NCBI GenBank assembly: GCA_003486025.1
Contig: DNHA01000137.1
Coordinates: 1-7,618, forward strand
Length of the DNA: 7,618 nt
Source: Micrococcaceae bacterium
Lineage (GTDB): Bacteria > Actinomycetota > Actinomycetes > Actinomycetales > Micrococcaceae
Direction: 5' to 3'
How positions within the stretch are numbered: the first letter of the stretch is position 1; every line of letters begins with the position of its first letter. The position numbers and the translations under genes are program-made. Positions 1 through 6,700 of the stretch are shown here, piece after piece. The notes beneath the pieces were generated by a model. The model made no database searches, had not been told where the DNA came from, and saw only the letters and a list, made by a program, of their open reading frames with translations.

Positions 1-401
1 TTATCGAAGGCGCCGTTCGCGACCTGACCGCAATTACCGGTCAGAAGCCAGTGGTTACCAAGGCTCGCAAGTCGATCGCACAGTTCAAGCTGCGCGAAGG
101 CATGCCAATTGGTACTCACACCACCTTGCGTAATGATCGCATGTGGGAATTCGTTGATCGTTTGATCACCCTGGCACTGCCTCGTATCCGCGACTTCCGC
201 GGTCTGAGCGACCGTCAGTTCGATGGCAATGGCAACTACACTTTCGGTCTGACCGAACAGTCGATGTTCCATGAAATCGATCAGGACAAGATCGATCGCG
301 TGCGCGGTATGGACATCACTGTGGTGACCACCGCCAAATCTGACGATGAAGGCCGTGCCTTGCTCAAGGCTCTGGGCTTCCCGTTCAAGACCTCCAACTA
401 A
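1..401 (+). CDS. rplE: 50S ribosomal protein L5 (C-terminal part; 5' end outside window)
   Basis: L5 is a large-subunit protein that binds 5S rRNA in the central protuberance and contacts S13 across the subunit interface (family knowledge). The reading frame is open from base 3 and gives 132 residues to the TAA at 399-401; full-length L5 is about 180-190 residues, so roughly the first 50-60 are missing. Recognisable L5 blocks are [20 protein letters not shown] near the visible start, then [27 protein letters not shown] and the C-terminal [20 protein letters not shown]. The GTG at 51 is an internal valine, not a start. rpsH follows after 57 bp with no rpsN between them. Identity is secure. Confidence 0.97.
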   Translation, partial: IEGAVRDLTAITGQKPVVTKARKSIAQFKLREGMPIGTHTTLRNDRMWEFVDRLITLALPRIRDFRGLSDRQFDGNGNYTFGLTEQSMFHEIDQDKIDRVRGMDITVVTTAKSDDEGRALLKALGFPFKTSN

Positions 402-409
402 TCTCACTA

Positions 410-439
410 CGTTACAGGTCCGCTAAGGAAACCGTAACG
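410..439 (+). promoter_or_regulatory. Bulged hairpin in rplE-rpsH spacer, touching the rpsH ribosome binding site
   Basis: CGTTAC (410-415) pairs perfectly with GTAACG (434-439). After a bulged A at 416, GGT (417-419) pairs with ACC (431-433), and CC (420-421) with GG (427-428) across bulged AA (429-430), closing a GCTAA loop. That makes 11 Watson-Crick pairs. The last base, G439, is the first base of the rpsH Shine-Dalgarno GAGGAAGGG (439-447). It could be an RNA-processing, stability or autoregulatory site; function is inference from position only. Confidence 0.45.
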
Positions 440-458
440 AGGAAGGGCTGAAGCCCAC

Positions 459-857
459 ATGTCTATGACAGATCCAGTCGCAGATATGCTGACTCGACTG
501 CGTAACGCTAACTCGGCATACCACGACACTGTGTCGATGCCATCGAGCAAGCTCAAAGTACGCATTGCTAACATCCTCAAGGAACAGGGCTACATTGCCT
601 CGTTCGAGGAAGTTGCAGCAGAAGTCGGCAAGACGCTGACCATCAACCTGAAGTTCGGCCCATCGCGTGAGCGTTCAATCGCTGGCGTACGCCGTATCTC
701 CAAGCCAGGCTTGCGTGTATACGCAAAGTCCACCAACTTGCCTCACGTGCTCGGTGGTCTTGGTATCGCAATCCTGTCCACCTCCTCCGGTCTGCTTACT
801 GACCGTCAGGCTGCAAAGAAGGGCGTAGGTGGGGAAGTCCTCGCCTACGTCTGGTAA
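459..857 (+). CDS. rpsH: 30S ribosomal protein S8
   Basis: S8 is a primary 16S rRNA-binding protein of the central domain (helix 21), and in E. coli it also represses spc-operon translation (family knowledge). The product has 132 residues, the usual length. The start [18 protein letters not shown] matches the conserved S8 N-terminus, so the ATG at 459 is preferred over the ATG at 465. The C-terminal signature [15 protein letters not shown] at residues 102-116, followed by [11 protein letters not shown], is intact. A Shine-Dalgarno GAGGAAGGG lies at 439-447, about 11 bases before the start. It is flanked by rplE (57 bp upstream) and rplF (20 bp downstream). Confidence 0.98.
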   Translation: MSMTDPVADMLTRLRNANSAYHDTVSMPSSKLKVRIANILKEQGYIASFEEVAAEVGKTLTINLKFGPSRERSIAGVRRISKPGLRVYAKSTNLPHVLGGLGIAILSTSSGLLTDRQAAKKGVGGEVLAYVW

Positions 858-877
858 CGGAAAGGGAGCAACAGACA

Positions 878-1414
878 ATGTCACGTATTGGACGTCTTCC
901 GATTACCGTCCCAGCAAACGTTGAGATGAATGTGGATGGCCAGAAGGTCACCGCTAAGGGCCCGAAGGGTGAGCTTTCGCTCATCGTTACGGCTCCAATC
1001 ACCGTAGCCAAGGATGAGAACACCGTTACCGTGTCCCGCCCGAACGACAACCGCGATTCGCGTTCGTTGCACGGCTTGAACCGCACCTTGATCAGCAACA
1101 TGATCACCGGTGTGACCGAGGGATACGAAAAGAAGCTTGAAATCCACGGTACCGGTTACCGTGTGGTTGCTAAGGGCACCAGCCTGGAGTTCGCTCTTGG
1201 CTTCTCGCACCCAGTTAGCGTCACGGCTCCTGAGGGAATCACCTTTACCGTCGAGGGCAATAACAAAATCACCATCGCTGGTATTGATAAGCAGCACGTC
1301 GGTGAAGTTGCCGCTAACATCCGCAAGCTGCGCAAGACCGAGCCTTACAAGGGCAAGGGCATTCGCTACGCTGGCGAGATCATCCGCCGCAAGGTCGGAA
1401 AGGCTGGTAAATAA
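878..1414 (+). CDS. rplF: 50S ribosomal protein L6
   Basis: L6 sits at the base of the L7/L12 stalk and binds 23S rRNA near the sarcin-ricin loop (family knowledge). The 178 residues match the normal length. It begins [15 protein letters not shown] and shows the two-repeat L6 fold, with GPKGELS at about residues 28-34 and the C-terminal signature [13 protein letters not shown] at 155-167. AAGGGAG at 862-868 is the ribosome binding site, 9 bases before the ATG. rplR starts 2 bp after the TAA, so translation of the two is probably coupled. Confidence 0.98.
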   Translation: MSRIGRLPITVPANVEMNVDGQKVTAKGPKGELSLIVTAPITVAKDENTVTVSRPNDNRDSRSLHGLNRTLISNMITGVTEGYEKKLEIHGTGYRVVAKGTSLEFALGFSHPVSVTAPEGITFTVEGNNKITIAGIDKQHVGEVAANIRKLRKTEPYKGKGIRYAGEIIRRKVGKAGK

Positions 1415-1416
1415 TT

Positions 1417-1788
1417 ATGGCTATCGGAATCAAGGGCAAGAGCCGCTCCGCTTCACGCGGACGTCGCCACATCCGTGTGCGCAAGCGCATCGTTGGTACC
1501 TCGGTACGCCCACGCCTGGTCATCAACCGCTCGGCTCGTCACATGTTCGTACAGATCGTGGACGATTCACAGGGTCTTACCCTGGCCAGCGCTTCGACCA
1601 TGGAAGCAGATCTTCGCGCAAGCGATGCAGACAAGACCGCAAAGTCCAAGCGCGTGGGTGAGCTCGTTGCCGAGCGCGCCAAGGCTGCTGGGATTGAAGC
1701 AGTTGTCTTCGACCGCGGTGGCAACCGCTACCACGGTCGCGTGGCAGCTATTGCTGACGGCGCACGTGAAGGTGGGCTGGCACTGTGA
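1417..1788 (+). CDS. rplR: 50S ribosomal protein L18
   Basis: L18 binds 5S rRNA together with L5 and anchors it to the 50S subunit (family knowledge). The 123-residue product has the basic N-terminal tail of the family ([12 protein letters not shown] at about 14-25), the [20 protein letters not shown] block at 31-50 and the conserved C-terminal [20 protein letters not shown] at 98-117. The only purine-rich site upstream, AAAGG at 1399-1403, is 13 bases away, so initiation probably depends on ribosomes ending rplF. The TGA stop overlaps the rpsE GTG start in GTGA at 1785-1788. Confidence 0.97.
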   Translation: MAIGIKGKSRSASRGRRHIRVRKRIVGTSVRPRLVINRSARHMFVQIVDDSQGLTLASASTMEADLRASDADKTAKSKRVGELVAERAKAAGIEAVVFDRGGNRYHGRVAAIADGAREGGLAL

Positions 1789-2498
1789 GCGAAGCTACTA
1801 ACAAGAAGGAAACTCAGGTGTCTGAAGCTACTGAAGCAGCCTCGACCGCTGCAGCTCCTGCCACGGAAAAGACCGGCGCCGCTCGCGGCGAAGGACGTGG
1901 ACGTGGTGGAGAAGGCCGTGGCCGTGGCGAGGGTCGTGGCCGTGGCCGCGATTCGAAGGACAGCCGCAACGACGACAAGGACAAGTTCCTTGAGCGCGTT
2001 GTAGCTATCAACCGCGTATCCAAGGTCGTCAAGGGTGGTCGTCGCTTTAGCTTCACCGCACTTGTCGTTGTAGGCGACGGCGACGGAATGGTCGGCGTTG
2101 GCTACGGTAAGGCCAAGGAAGTTCCAGCAGCTATCGCCAAGGGCGTTGAAGAGGCTAAGAAGTCCTTCTTCCGCGTTCCACGCGTTGGCGGAACCATCCC
2201 ACACCTGGTCAAGGGTGAGGCCGCCGCTGGCGTCGTCTTGCTCCGTCCAGCATCCCCGGGTACCGGCGTTATCGCCGGCGGTCCGGTGCGTGCCGTGTTG
2301 GAATGTGCTGGTATCCAGGACATCCTTTCGAAGTCGATGGGTTCAAGCAACCAGATCAACATCGTCAAGGGCACCATTGCCGCGCTGAAGGGTCTCGAAG
2401 AGCCTGCAGCAGTTGCAGCTCGCCGTGGTCTTCCACTGGACGAAGTTGCTCCAGCAGCTATGTTGCGTCACATCCAGACCCAGAAGGCTGGTGCTTAA
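1785..2498 (+). CDS. rpsE: 30S ribosomal protein S5 with Gly/Arg-rich N-terminal extension
   Basis: S5 binds 16S rRNA in the body of the 30S subunit and influences decoding fidelity; mutations in its VKGGR loop give spectinomycin resistance in E. coli (family knowledge). That loop is intact here ([10 protein letters not shown], residues 81-90). The core runs from about residue 67 ([16 protein letters not shown]) through the S5 signature [18 protein letters not shown] (97-114) and C-terminal domain ([15 protein letters not shown] to [12 protein letters not shown]). The 237 residues exceed the E. coli protein (about 167) because of an Ala/Glu/Thr-rich tail followed by three GEGRGR units (residues 35-53), plus a short C-terminal tail. 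The GTG at 1785 overlaps the rplR stop and has AAGGTGGG at 1769-1776; a second GTG at 1818 has a better-placed ribosome binding site, giving 226 residues. I cannot decide which start is used. Confidence 0.96.
   Translation: MSEATNKKETQVSEATEAASTAAAPATEKTGAARGEGRGRGGEGRGRGEGRGRGRDSKDSRNDDKDKFLERVVAINRVSKVVKGGRRFSFTALVVVGDGDGMVGVGYGKAKEVPAAIAKGVEEAKKSFFRVPRVGGTIPHLVKGEAAAGVVLLRPASPGTGVIAGGPVRAVLECAGIQDILSKSMGSSNQINIVKGTIAALKGLEEPAAVAARRGLPLDEVAPAAMLRHIQTQKAGA
1804..1820 (+). promoter_or_regulatory. Ribosome binding site and alternative GTG start inside rpsE
   Basis: AGAAGGA at 1804-1810 stands 7 bases before an in-frame GTG at 1818-1820. This is at least as good as the site for the upstream GTG at 1785. 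Residues after both starts are nearly the same (SEAT). Either the second GTG is the true start of S5 or both are used. Confidence 0.5.
1884..1949 (+). repeat. In-gene repeat coding GEGRGR units in the S5 tail
   Basis: Codons 34-55 of rpsE (long start) encode only Arg, Gly and Glu. GEGRGR occurs at residues 35-40, 42-47 and 48-53, joined by G41 and ended by GR (54-55). The codons vary between units (cgt/cgc, ggc/ggt/gga), so this is an older repeat rather than a fresh duplication. Gly/Arg tails are typical of flexible RNA-contacting segments. Confidence 0.85.
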
Positions 2499-2501
2499 TC
2501 A

Positions 2502-2708
2502 ATGGCTAAGAACATTGTTCCAAGCGACGTCACTCTGGAAATCACCCAGATCAAGTCCATCATTGGTGGTAGCCAGGTTCAGCGCGATATCGTTCGCTCA
2601 CTGGGTCTGAAGCGTATCGGACACACCGTTGTCCGCACCGCTGACCCTGTGACCGTAGGTATGGTCAACAAGGTCCCACACCTGTTGAAGGTAGAGGAGG
2701 CTAAGTAA
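2502..2708 (+). CDS. rpmD: 50S ribosomal protein L30
   Basis: L30 is a small 23S rRNA-binding protein on the solvent side of the 50S subunit, found only in some bacteria (family knowledge). The 68-residue product is a normal bacterial L30: [32 protein letters not shown] matches the family core, and [14 protein letters not shown] its C-terminus. It starts 3 bp after the rpsE stop. AGAAGG at 2482-2487 is 14 bases upstream of the ATG, which is far, so coupling to rpsE is likely. Its last codons contain the strong ribosome binding site of rplO. Confidence 0.97.
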   Translation: MAKNIVPSDVTLEITQIKSIIGGSQVQRDIVRSLGLKRIGHTVVRTADPVTVGMVNKVPHLLKVEEAK

Positions 2709-2710
2709 AG

Positions 2711-3166
2711 ATGGCTATCAAAGAATCCGCACTTAAGATCCACCACCTGCGTCCCGCTGAAGGTGCCAAGAAAGCTAAGACCCGTGTTGGTCGTGGCGAG
2801 GCATCCAAGGGTAAGACTGCAGGCCGTGGTATGAAGGGCACGAAGGCTCGCTACCAGGTCAAGGCAGGCTTCGCAGGTGGACAGCTTCCGCTGCACATGC
2901 GTCTGCCAAAGCTGCGAGGCTTCAAGAACCCATTCCGCGTCGAGTACCAGGTTGTAAACCTGGACAAGATCTCGGAATTGTTCCCAGAGGGTGGCGAAGT
3001 CACCGTCGAGGCACTTGTTGCTAAGGGCGCAGTTCGCAAGAACCAGCCAGTCAAGGTGCTTGGCACCGGCGACCTAACGGTCAAGGTTGACGTAAAGGTT
3101 AACGCCTACTCGACTTCCGCAACCGAGAAGATCGCTGCTGCTGGCGGCAAGGCAGAAACCCTCTAA
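2711..3166 (+). CDS. rplO: 50S ribosomal protein L15
   Basis: L15 is an assembly protein of the 50S subunit that threads a long basic N-terminal tail into 23S rRNA (family knowledge). The 151 residues fit the actinobacterial form. The tail is visible as [20 protein letters not shown] and [12 protein letters not shown] (about 11-47), followed by [20 protein letters not shown] (57-76) and the globular domain. GAGGAGG at 2694-2700, inside rpmD, is one of the best ribosome binding sites in the window, 10 bases before the ATG. This is the last gene before a strong terminator. Confidence 0.97.
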   Translation: MAIKESALKIHHLRPAEGAKKAKTRVGRGEASKGKTAGRGMKGTKARYQVKAGFAGGQLPLHMRLPKLRGFKNPFRVEYQVVNLDKISELFPEGGEVTVEALVAKGAVRKNQPVKVLGTGDLTVKVDVKVNAYSTSATEKIAAAGGKAETL

Positions 3167-3176
3167 ATCAGGGTTT
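3156..3176 (+). other. Hairpin with the rplO stop codon in its loop
   Basis: AAACCCT (3156-3162) pairs perfectly with AGGGTTT (3170-3176). The 7-base loop contains the TAA stop (3164-3166). There is no T-run directly after it. It is followed by the perfect palindrome AGCTTAAGCT (3178-3187) and then the terminator. It may help protect or define the 3' end. Confidence 0.5.
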
Positions 3177-3187
3177 GAGCTTAAGCT

Positions 3188-3240
3188 AAATCCCCGGTGA
3201 GCTTGTTTAGACAAGCCCACCGGGGATTTTCTTATCTTTC
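3188..3240 (+). terminator. Rho-independent terminator after rplO
   Basis: Bases 3188-3206 pair with 3211-3229 across a TTAG loop, with a single A-C mismatch (3200/3217), giving 18 pairs. The core is TCCCCGGTG / CACCGGGGA. The T-rich stretch TTTTCTTATCTTTC follows at 3227-3240. It separates the ribosomal-protein part of the spc operon from secY. Confidence 0.9.
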
Positions 3241-3332
3241 ATTATGCGAACTATGACGCGAAGTAAATCCACGTAAGACGCCGATTTTATGCCCATAAGG
3301 CTAAAAAAGCGGCTGCTGACTGTGTGGCGTAT

Positions 3333-3363
3333 TTGGCACGATAGTACATTAGACGGCTAGAAT
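3333..3363 (+). promoter_or_regulatory. Candidate promoter for secY-adk
   Basis: TTGGCA (3333-3338) and TAGAAT (3358-3363) resemble -35 and -10 elements, with a longish 19-base spacer. The predicted start would be near 3370, about 50 bases before the secY start. The rest of 3241-3410 is noncoding with no other strong signal; an A6 run lies at 3303-3308. Just before secY, GAGTCT (3380-3385) and AGACTC (3392-3397) form a perfect 6-bp inverted repeat. A promoter is expected here because a terminator precedes it. Confidence 0.4.
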
Positions 3364-3420
3364 CATTAGGTCATAGCAAGAGTCTTTATCTAGACTCAGG
3401 CACATACTTCAGGAGGACGC

Positions 3421-4725
3421 TTGTTCAGCGCCATAGCCCGAGTTTTTCGGACGCCTGACCTGCGCAACAAGTTGCTTTTCACCCTCGGGATCATTGCGAT
3501 CTATCGAGTCGGCGTTTTCATTCCGGCCCCGGGTGTCGATTACAGCAACGTTCAGCAGTGTCTGGCGATGGGTTCAACCACCGGTGGTCTTTATCAGTTC
3601 GTTAACCTCTTCAGTGGCGGCGCCCTGTTGCAGGTATCGATCTTTGCCATGGGTATCATGCCGTACATTACGGCGGCCATCATTGTGCAACTATTGCGTG
3701 TGGTGATCCCGCACTTCGAAGAGCTGCATAAAGAAGGCCAAGCAGGCCAAGGCAAACTGACCCAGTACACCCGCTACCTGACCATCGCGTTGGCTCTGCT
3801 TCAGGGCACCACGTTGATCACCTTGGCGCGTACCGGCGGACTTTTCCCGAGCTGTACACTTCCGCTGATCCCAGATGATTCCATCATCGTGATCTTGCTG
3901 ATGATCTTCGCACTGACCGCAGGCACCGGCCTGATCATGTGGATGGGCGAAATGATCACCGAGCGCGGTATCGGCAACGGCATGTCCATCCTGATCTTCA
4001 TCTCGATCGCTTCGGGCTTCCCATCCGCCATGGGTGCTATCCAGCAGTCGCAGGGTTGGGGCACCTTCCTTGGTGTTATCGCCGTGGGCTTGTTGGTGAT
4101 TGCACTTGTGGTGTTCGTGGAGCAGTCTCAGCGCCGCGTTCCGGTGCAGTACGCCAAGCGCACCATCGGGCGACGTACCGTGGGCGGAACGTCCACCTAC
4201 ATCCCGCTGAAGGTCAACATGGCGAACGTGATCCCAGTGATCTTCGCCAGCTCGATTCTTGCGCTGCCGCAGATGATCGTCTCGTTCAATCAGAACGATG
4301 ACGGCACACTGCCCGAATGGGCGATGTGGTTGCAGACCCACTCGGCGTCCTCCTCGCCGTGGTACATGCTTGTGTACACGCTGTTTATCATTGGCTTCAC
4401 CTACTTCTATGTCGCGATTACCTTCAATCCAGTTGAGGTCTCGGACAATATGAAGAAGTACGGTGGTTTCATCCCAGGCATTCGTGCCGGTAAGCCAACC
4501 GCAGATTACCTGCAATTCGTGATTTCACGAATCACTTTTGCGGGCGCCTTGTATCTGGCGTTCGTTGCGTTGATCCCGCTGATCGCCTTCGTGCTGTTCA
4601 ACGCTGACCAGAACTTCCCATTTGGCGGCACCTCGATCCTCATCATGGTTGGTGTGGGTCTGGAAACCGTCAAGCAAATCAATGCTCAAATGCAGCAACG
4701 AAACTACGAAGGGCTACTGCGATGA
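3421..4725 (+). CDS. secY: Preprotein translocase subunit SecY
   Basis: SecY is the channel of the SecYEG translocon in the cytoplasmic membrane; it passes unfolded proteins driven by SecA or the ribosome (family knowledge). The 434 residues match the family. About ten hydrophobic segments are visible near residues 17-37, 67-92, 117-137, 153-176, 187-204, 213-233, 267-287, 315-334, 371-394 and 402-415. SecY signatures are present: GIMPYITAAIIVQLL (78-92) and WMGEMITERGIGNGMS (174-189). The cytoplasmic loops include RRVPVQYAKR (238-247) and NPVEVSDNMKKYGGFIPGIR (336-355), regions that meet SecA and the ribosome. The start is a TTG at 3421; AGGAGGA at 3411-3417 lies close before it, and no ATG is near. 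Its stop overlaps the adk start by 4 bp. Confidence 0.98.
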   Translation: MFSAIARVFRTPDLRNKLLFTLGIIAIYRVGVFIPAPGVDYSNVQQCLAMGSTTGGLYQFVNLFSGGALLQVSIFAMGIMPYITAAIIVQLLRVVIPHFEELHKEGQAGQGKLTQYTRYLTIALALLQGTTLITLARTGGLFPSCTLPLIPDDSIIVILLMIFALTAGTGLIMWMGEMITERGIGNGMSILIFISIASGFPSAMGAIQQSQGWGTFLGVIAVGLLVIALVVFVEQSQRRVPVQYAKRTIGRRTVGGTSTYIPLKVNMANVIPVIFASSILALPQMIVSFNQNDDGTLPEWAMWLQTHSASSSPWYMLVYTLFIIGFTYFYVAITFNPVEVSDNMKKYGGFIPGIRAGKPTADYLQFVISRITFAGALYLAFVALIPLIAFVLFNADQNFPFGGTSILIMVGVGLETVKQINAQMQQRNYEGLLR

Positions 4726-5294
4726 GTCGACTGCTAATTATCGGTCCGCCAGGTGCCGGCAAAGGCACCCAGGCAGTGAAGATCTCCGAGCGTTTGGAGA
4801 TCGTCGCGATCTCCACCGGTGACATCTTCCGCGCCAACGTCAAGGGCGGCACCCCACTGGGTGTCGAAGCCAAGAAGTACATTGACGCCGGCAACTTCGT
4901 CCCAGACTCGGTCACCAACAACATGGTTGAAGATCGTCTGGCACAAGAAGACGTAGCTAACGGCTTCTTGCTTGATGGCTACCCACGCACCAGCGCACAG
5001 GTTGATGCTTTGGATGCAATGCTCAAAGCTCAGAACGTTGAGTTGGATGCAGTCTTGCAGCTCACCGCAGATGATGATGAGCTCGTAGCTCGTCTGCTCA
5101 AGCGTGCAGAAATCGAAGGCCGTGCAGATGATACCGAAGAGGTCATCCGTCACCGCCTGAGCCTGTACAACGAAGAGACCCGCATCGTGGTTGAACGTTA
5201 TGAAGAGCGTGGCATTGTCCGCAAGGTAGATGGCCTCGGTGCCATTGACGAGGTCACCGAGCGCGTGCTCGCAGCCTTGAACGTCAGCGCCTAG
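4722..5294 (+). CDS. adk: Adenylate kinase (short LID form)
   Basis: Adk catalyses ATP + AMP = 2 ADP in the cytoplasm (family knowledge). The 190-residue product has the P-loop GPPGAGKGT at 8-16, the AMP-binding STGDIFR at 31-37 and the signature FLLDGYPRT at 82-90. The LID region is the short type: from KRAEIEGRADD at 127-137 it runs straight into EEVIRHRL, lacking the zinc-type or long LID insertion of E. coli Adk (214 residues). The ATG at 4722 overlaps the secY TGA (ATGA), so the two are cotranscribed and probably translationally coupled. This secY-adk pairing is common in bacteria. Confidence 0.98.
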   Translation: MSRLLIIGPPGAGKGTQAVKISERLEIVAISTGDIFRANVKGGTPLGVEAKKYIDAGNFVPDSVTNNMVEDRLAQEDVANGFLLDGYPRTSAQVDALDAMLKAQNVELDAVLQLTADDDELVARLLKRAEIEGRADDTEEVIRHRLSLYNEETRIVVERYEERGIVRKVDGLGAIDEVTERVLAALNVSA

Positions 5295-5309
5295 CAAATA
5301 CCAGTTCAC

Positions 5310-5363
5310 ACATAGGGACCGAGCCACAACCAGCCTGTGCAGGCCGTGGCCCGGTCCCTATGT
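5310..5363 (+). terminator. Long hairpin after adk, probable terminator without a good T-run
   Basis: Bases 5310-5327 pair with 5346-5363 (17 of 18; one A-C mismatch at 5322/5351). The core is ATAGGGACCG / CGGTCCCTAT. The 18-base loop contains a second small hairpin, GCCT-GTGC-AGGC. Only AGTTTC follows, so termination may be weak or of the tail-less kind described in actinobacteria. No convincing promoter is visible between here and map (5364-5426), so read-through into map is possible. Confidence 0.65.
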
Positions 5364-5426
5364 AGTTTCAGCGAAGTAAACAACCCGCCCTGCGGATTGT
5401 AAAGATAAGAATTAAGGAGTATCACC

Positions 5427-6257
5427 TTGGCTCTAGGTCAGCCGCGAATTGAGTACAAAACTAATTCGCAGATACTAAAGATGCGCGAGGCCGGTCTGGT
5501 TCTCGCCGAAGCACTGGATGAAGCCAGTGCTGCTGCCCGCCCGGGCGTCACCACCAAGTCAATCGACGCGATCTTCGCGAAGGTGCTTGAACGCCACGGA
5601 GCGACCAGTAACTTCTTGGGATACCACGGCTTCCCGGCTTCCATCTGCGCCTCGGTCAACCACGAGGTTGTCCACGGTTTCCCGAGCGACTATGAACTCA
5701 AAGATGGCGACGTGCTCAAGATTGACGGCGGCGCGATTATCGACGGCTGGCACTCCGACTCGGCTCGCACCGTACTGATTGGCAACGTTGATCCTGCCGA
5801 CCAGCGTTTGAGCGAGATTACCGAGCAGGCTATGTGGGCCGGCATTGCCGCGTTCTCCAAGGCACGCTTCATCGGCCAGATCGGTGAAGCCATCGATGAC
5901 TTTGTCTCGGCTCAGCCAGGTGCCCCGCTGGGGATCCTGGAAGACTACTGCGGCCACGGCATCGGTTCGGCGATGCATATGGCTCCGGATGTACTGAACT
6001 ACAACACCGGGCACCGCGGCCCACGCATCAAGCCAGGCATGGCCTTGGCTATCGAGCCGATGCTGGTTCGCGGCCAGATCGCCACCTCGGTGCTGGAAGA
6101 TGACTGGACCGTCGTCACCGACGACAAGGCCAACGCCTCGCAGTGGGAGCACACCGTGGCTATCCACCTCGGTGGCATTTGGGTACTCAGCGCCCATGAC
6201 GGGGGAGCCGCTGGACTGGCACCATTTGGCGTCACTCCATCGCCCATCACAGCGTAA
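5427..6257 (+). CDS. map: Methionine aminopeptidase, type I
   Basis: This enzyme removes the initiator methionine from new proteins at the ribosome exit (family knowledge). The 276 residues show the pita-bread fold motifs with all expected metal and catalytic residues: H83 in VNHEVVHGFP, D100 in KIDGG, D111 in WHSDSART, H177 in CGHGIG, E210 in AIEPM and E241 in WEHT. By alignment to E. coli these correspond to H79, D97, D108, H171, E204 and E235. There is no long N-terminal zinc-finger or SH3-binding extension. The start is TTG at 5427, with TAAGGAG at 5413-5419 spaced by 7 bases. The C-terminus runs some 30 residues past E241. It stands alone between two hairpins. Confidence 0.97.
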   Translation: MALGQPRIEYKTNSQILKMREAGLVLAEALDEASAAARPGVTTKSIDAIFAKVLERHGATSNFLGYHGFPASICASVNHEVVHGFPSDYELKDGDVLKIDGGAIIDGWHSDSARTVLIGNVDPADQRLSEITEQAMWAGIAAFSKARFIGQIGEAIDDFVSAQPGAPLGILEDYCGHGIGSAMHMAPDVLNYNTGHRGPRIKPGMALAIEPMLVRGQIATSVLEDDWTVVTDDKANASQWEHTVAIHLGGIWVLSAHDGGAAGLAPFGVTPSPITA

Positions 6258-6261
6258 TTCG

Positions 6262-6300
6262 TAGTTCCGGTACCCACGAGGTGCCGGAACTAACATTTTT
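6262..6300 (+). terminator. Rho-independent terminator after map
   Basis: TAGTTCCGGTACC (6262-6274) pairs with GGTGCCGGAACTA (6280-6292) across a CACGA loop: 13 pairs including one T-G wobble (6271/6283). A TTTTT run follows at 6296-6300. It starts 4 bases after the map stop. Confidence 0.85.
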
Positions 6301-6315
6301 AGTGCGCCCTTGGAT

Positions 6316-6345
6316 TTGTCCTAGGCTCTGCTGATGGCGTATTCT
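6316..6345 (+). promoter_or_regulatory. Candidate promoter for the infA-rpmJ-rpsM-rpsK operon
   Basis: TTGTCC (6316-6321) and TATTCT (6340-6345) with an 18-base spacer are the best promoter-like pair after the map terminator. Transcription would begin near 6352 and give a leader of about 110 bases. A TTGACA at 6440-6445 has no usable -10 before infA. The leader 6346-6464 is AT-rich and noncoding. Confidence 0.35.
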
Positions 6346-6464
6346 TAATTTTTGGTTGTCTATTTAATGCGCCTAAAACTCTCAAGAGCTTTGGCGAAGT
6401 TGAAGCAATCAGAACCAATTACTTGTTAATGGAAAATCATTGACAACAAAAGTTAGCGGGGAAA

Positions 6465-6686
6465 ATGGGCAAGAAGGAAGGCGTCATCCAGGTAGAGGGC
6501 TCTGTGTCCGAAGCGCTGCCGAACGCGATGTTTCGCGTAGAGCTGCCAAACGGTCACGTAGTACTTGCAACTATCTCGGGTAAGATGCGTCAGCACTACA
6601 TTCGTATCCTCCCAGAGGATCGTGTGCAGGTTGAAATGAGCCCATACGACCTCAACAGAGGCCGTATCGTTTACCGCTACAAGTAA
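6465..6686 (+). CDS. infA: Translation initiation factor IF-1
   Basis: IF-1 is a small OB-fold protein that occupies the A site of the 30S subunit during initiation and aids IF-2 and IF-3 (family knowledge). The 73-residue product is nearly the family consensus: [20 protein letters not shown] near the N-terminus, [18 protein letters not shown] in the middle and [15 protein letters not shown] at the end. The ATG at 6465 is fixed by length and the MGKKEG start. The ribosome binding site is poor: only GGGGA at 6458-6462, with 2 bases to the ATG. It leads the alpha-type operon, after a likely promoter. Confidence 0.98.
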   Translation: MGKKEGVIQVEGSVSEALPNAMFRVELPNGHVVLATISGKMRQHYIRILPEDRVQVEMSPYDLNRGRIVYRYK

Positions 6687-6700
6687 ATCTGCAGTCCATA

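Noticed and set aside
1137..1661. Plus-strand open frame (174 codons) across the rplF-rplR junction
   Set aside because: Out of frame with two well-conserved ribosomal proteins; Ser/Arg-rich shadow translation.
3691..4515. Long minus-strand open frame (274 codons) antisense to secY
   Set aside because: Rich in His, Asp, Gln and Arg with no recognisable domain; it mirrors the codon bias of secY, whose family signatures are certain.
4734..5327. Minus-strand open frame (197 codons) over adk
   Set aside because: It shadows a clear adenylate kinase and shows no motif of its own.
5364..5426. Promoter for map in the short gap after the adk hairpin
   Set aside because: The AT-rich stretch near 5400-5413 has no TAnnnT with a fitting -35 that I can find; read-through is an alternative.
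5559..6296. Minus-strand open frame (245 codons) over map
   Set aside because: It runs through the map terminator and has no protein-family features; map keeps all its catalytic residues on the other strand.
6440..6468. TTGACA at 6440 as a promoter -35 for infA
   Set aside because: No -10-like hexamer lies 16-19 bases downstream, and transcription would begin inside the gene.
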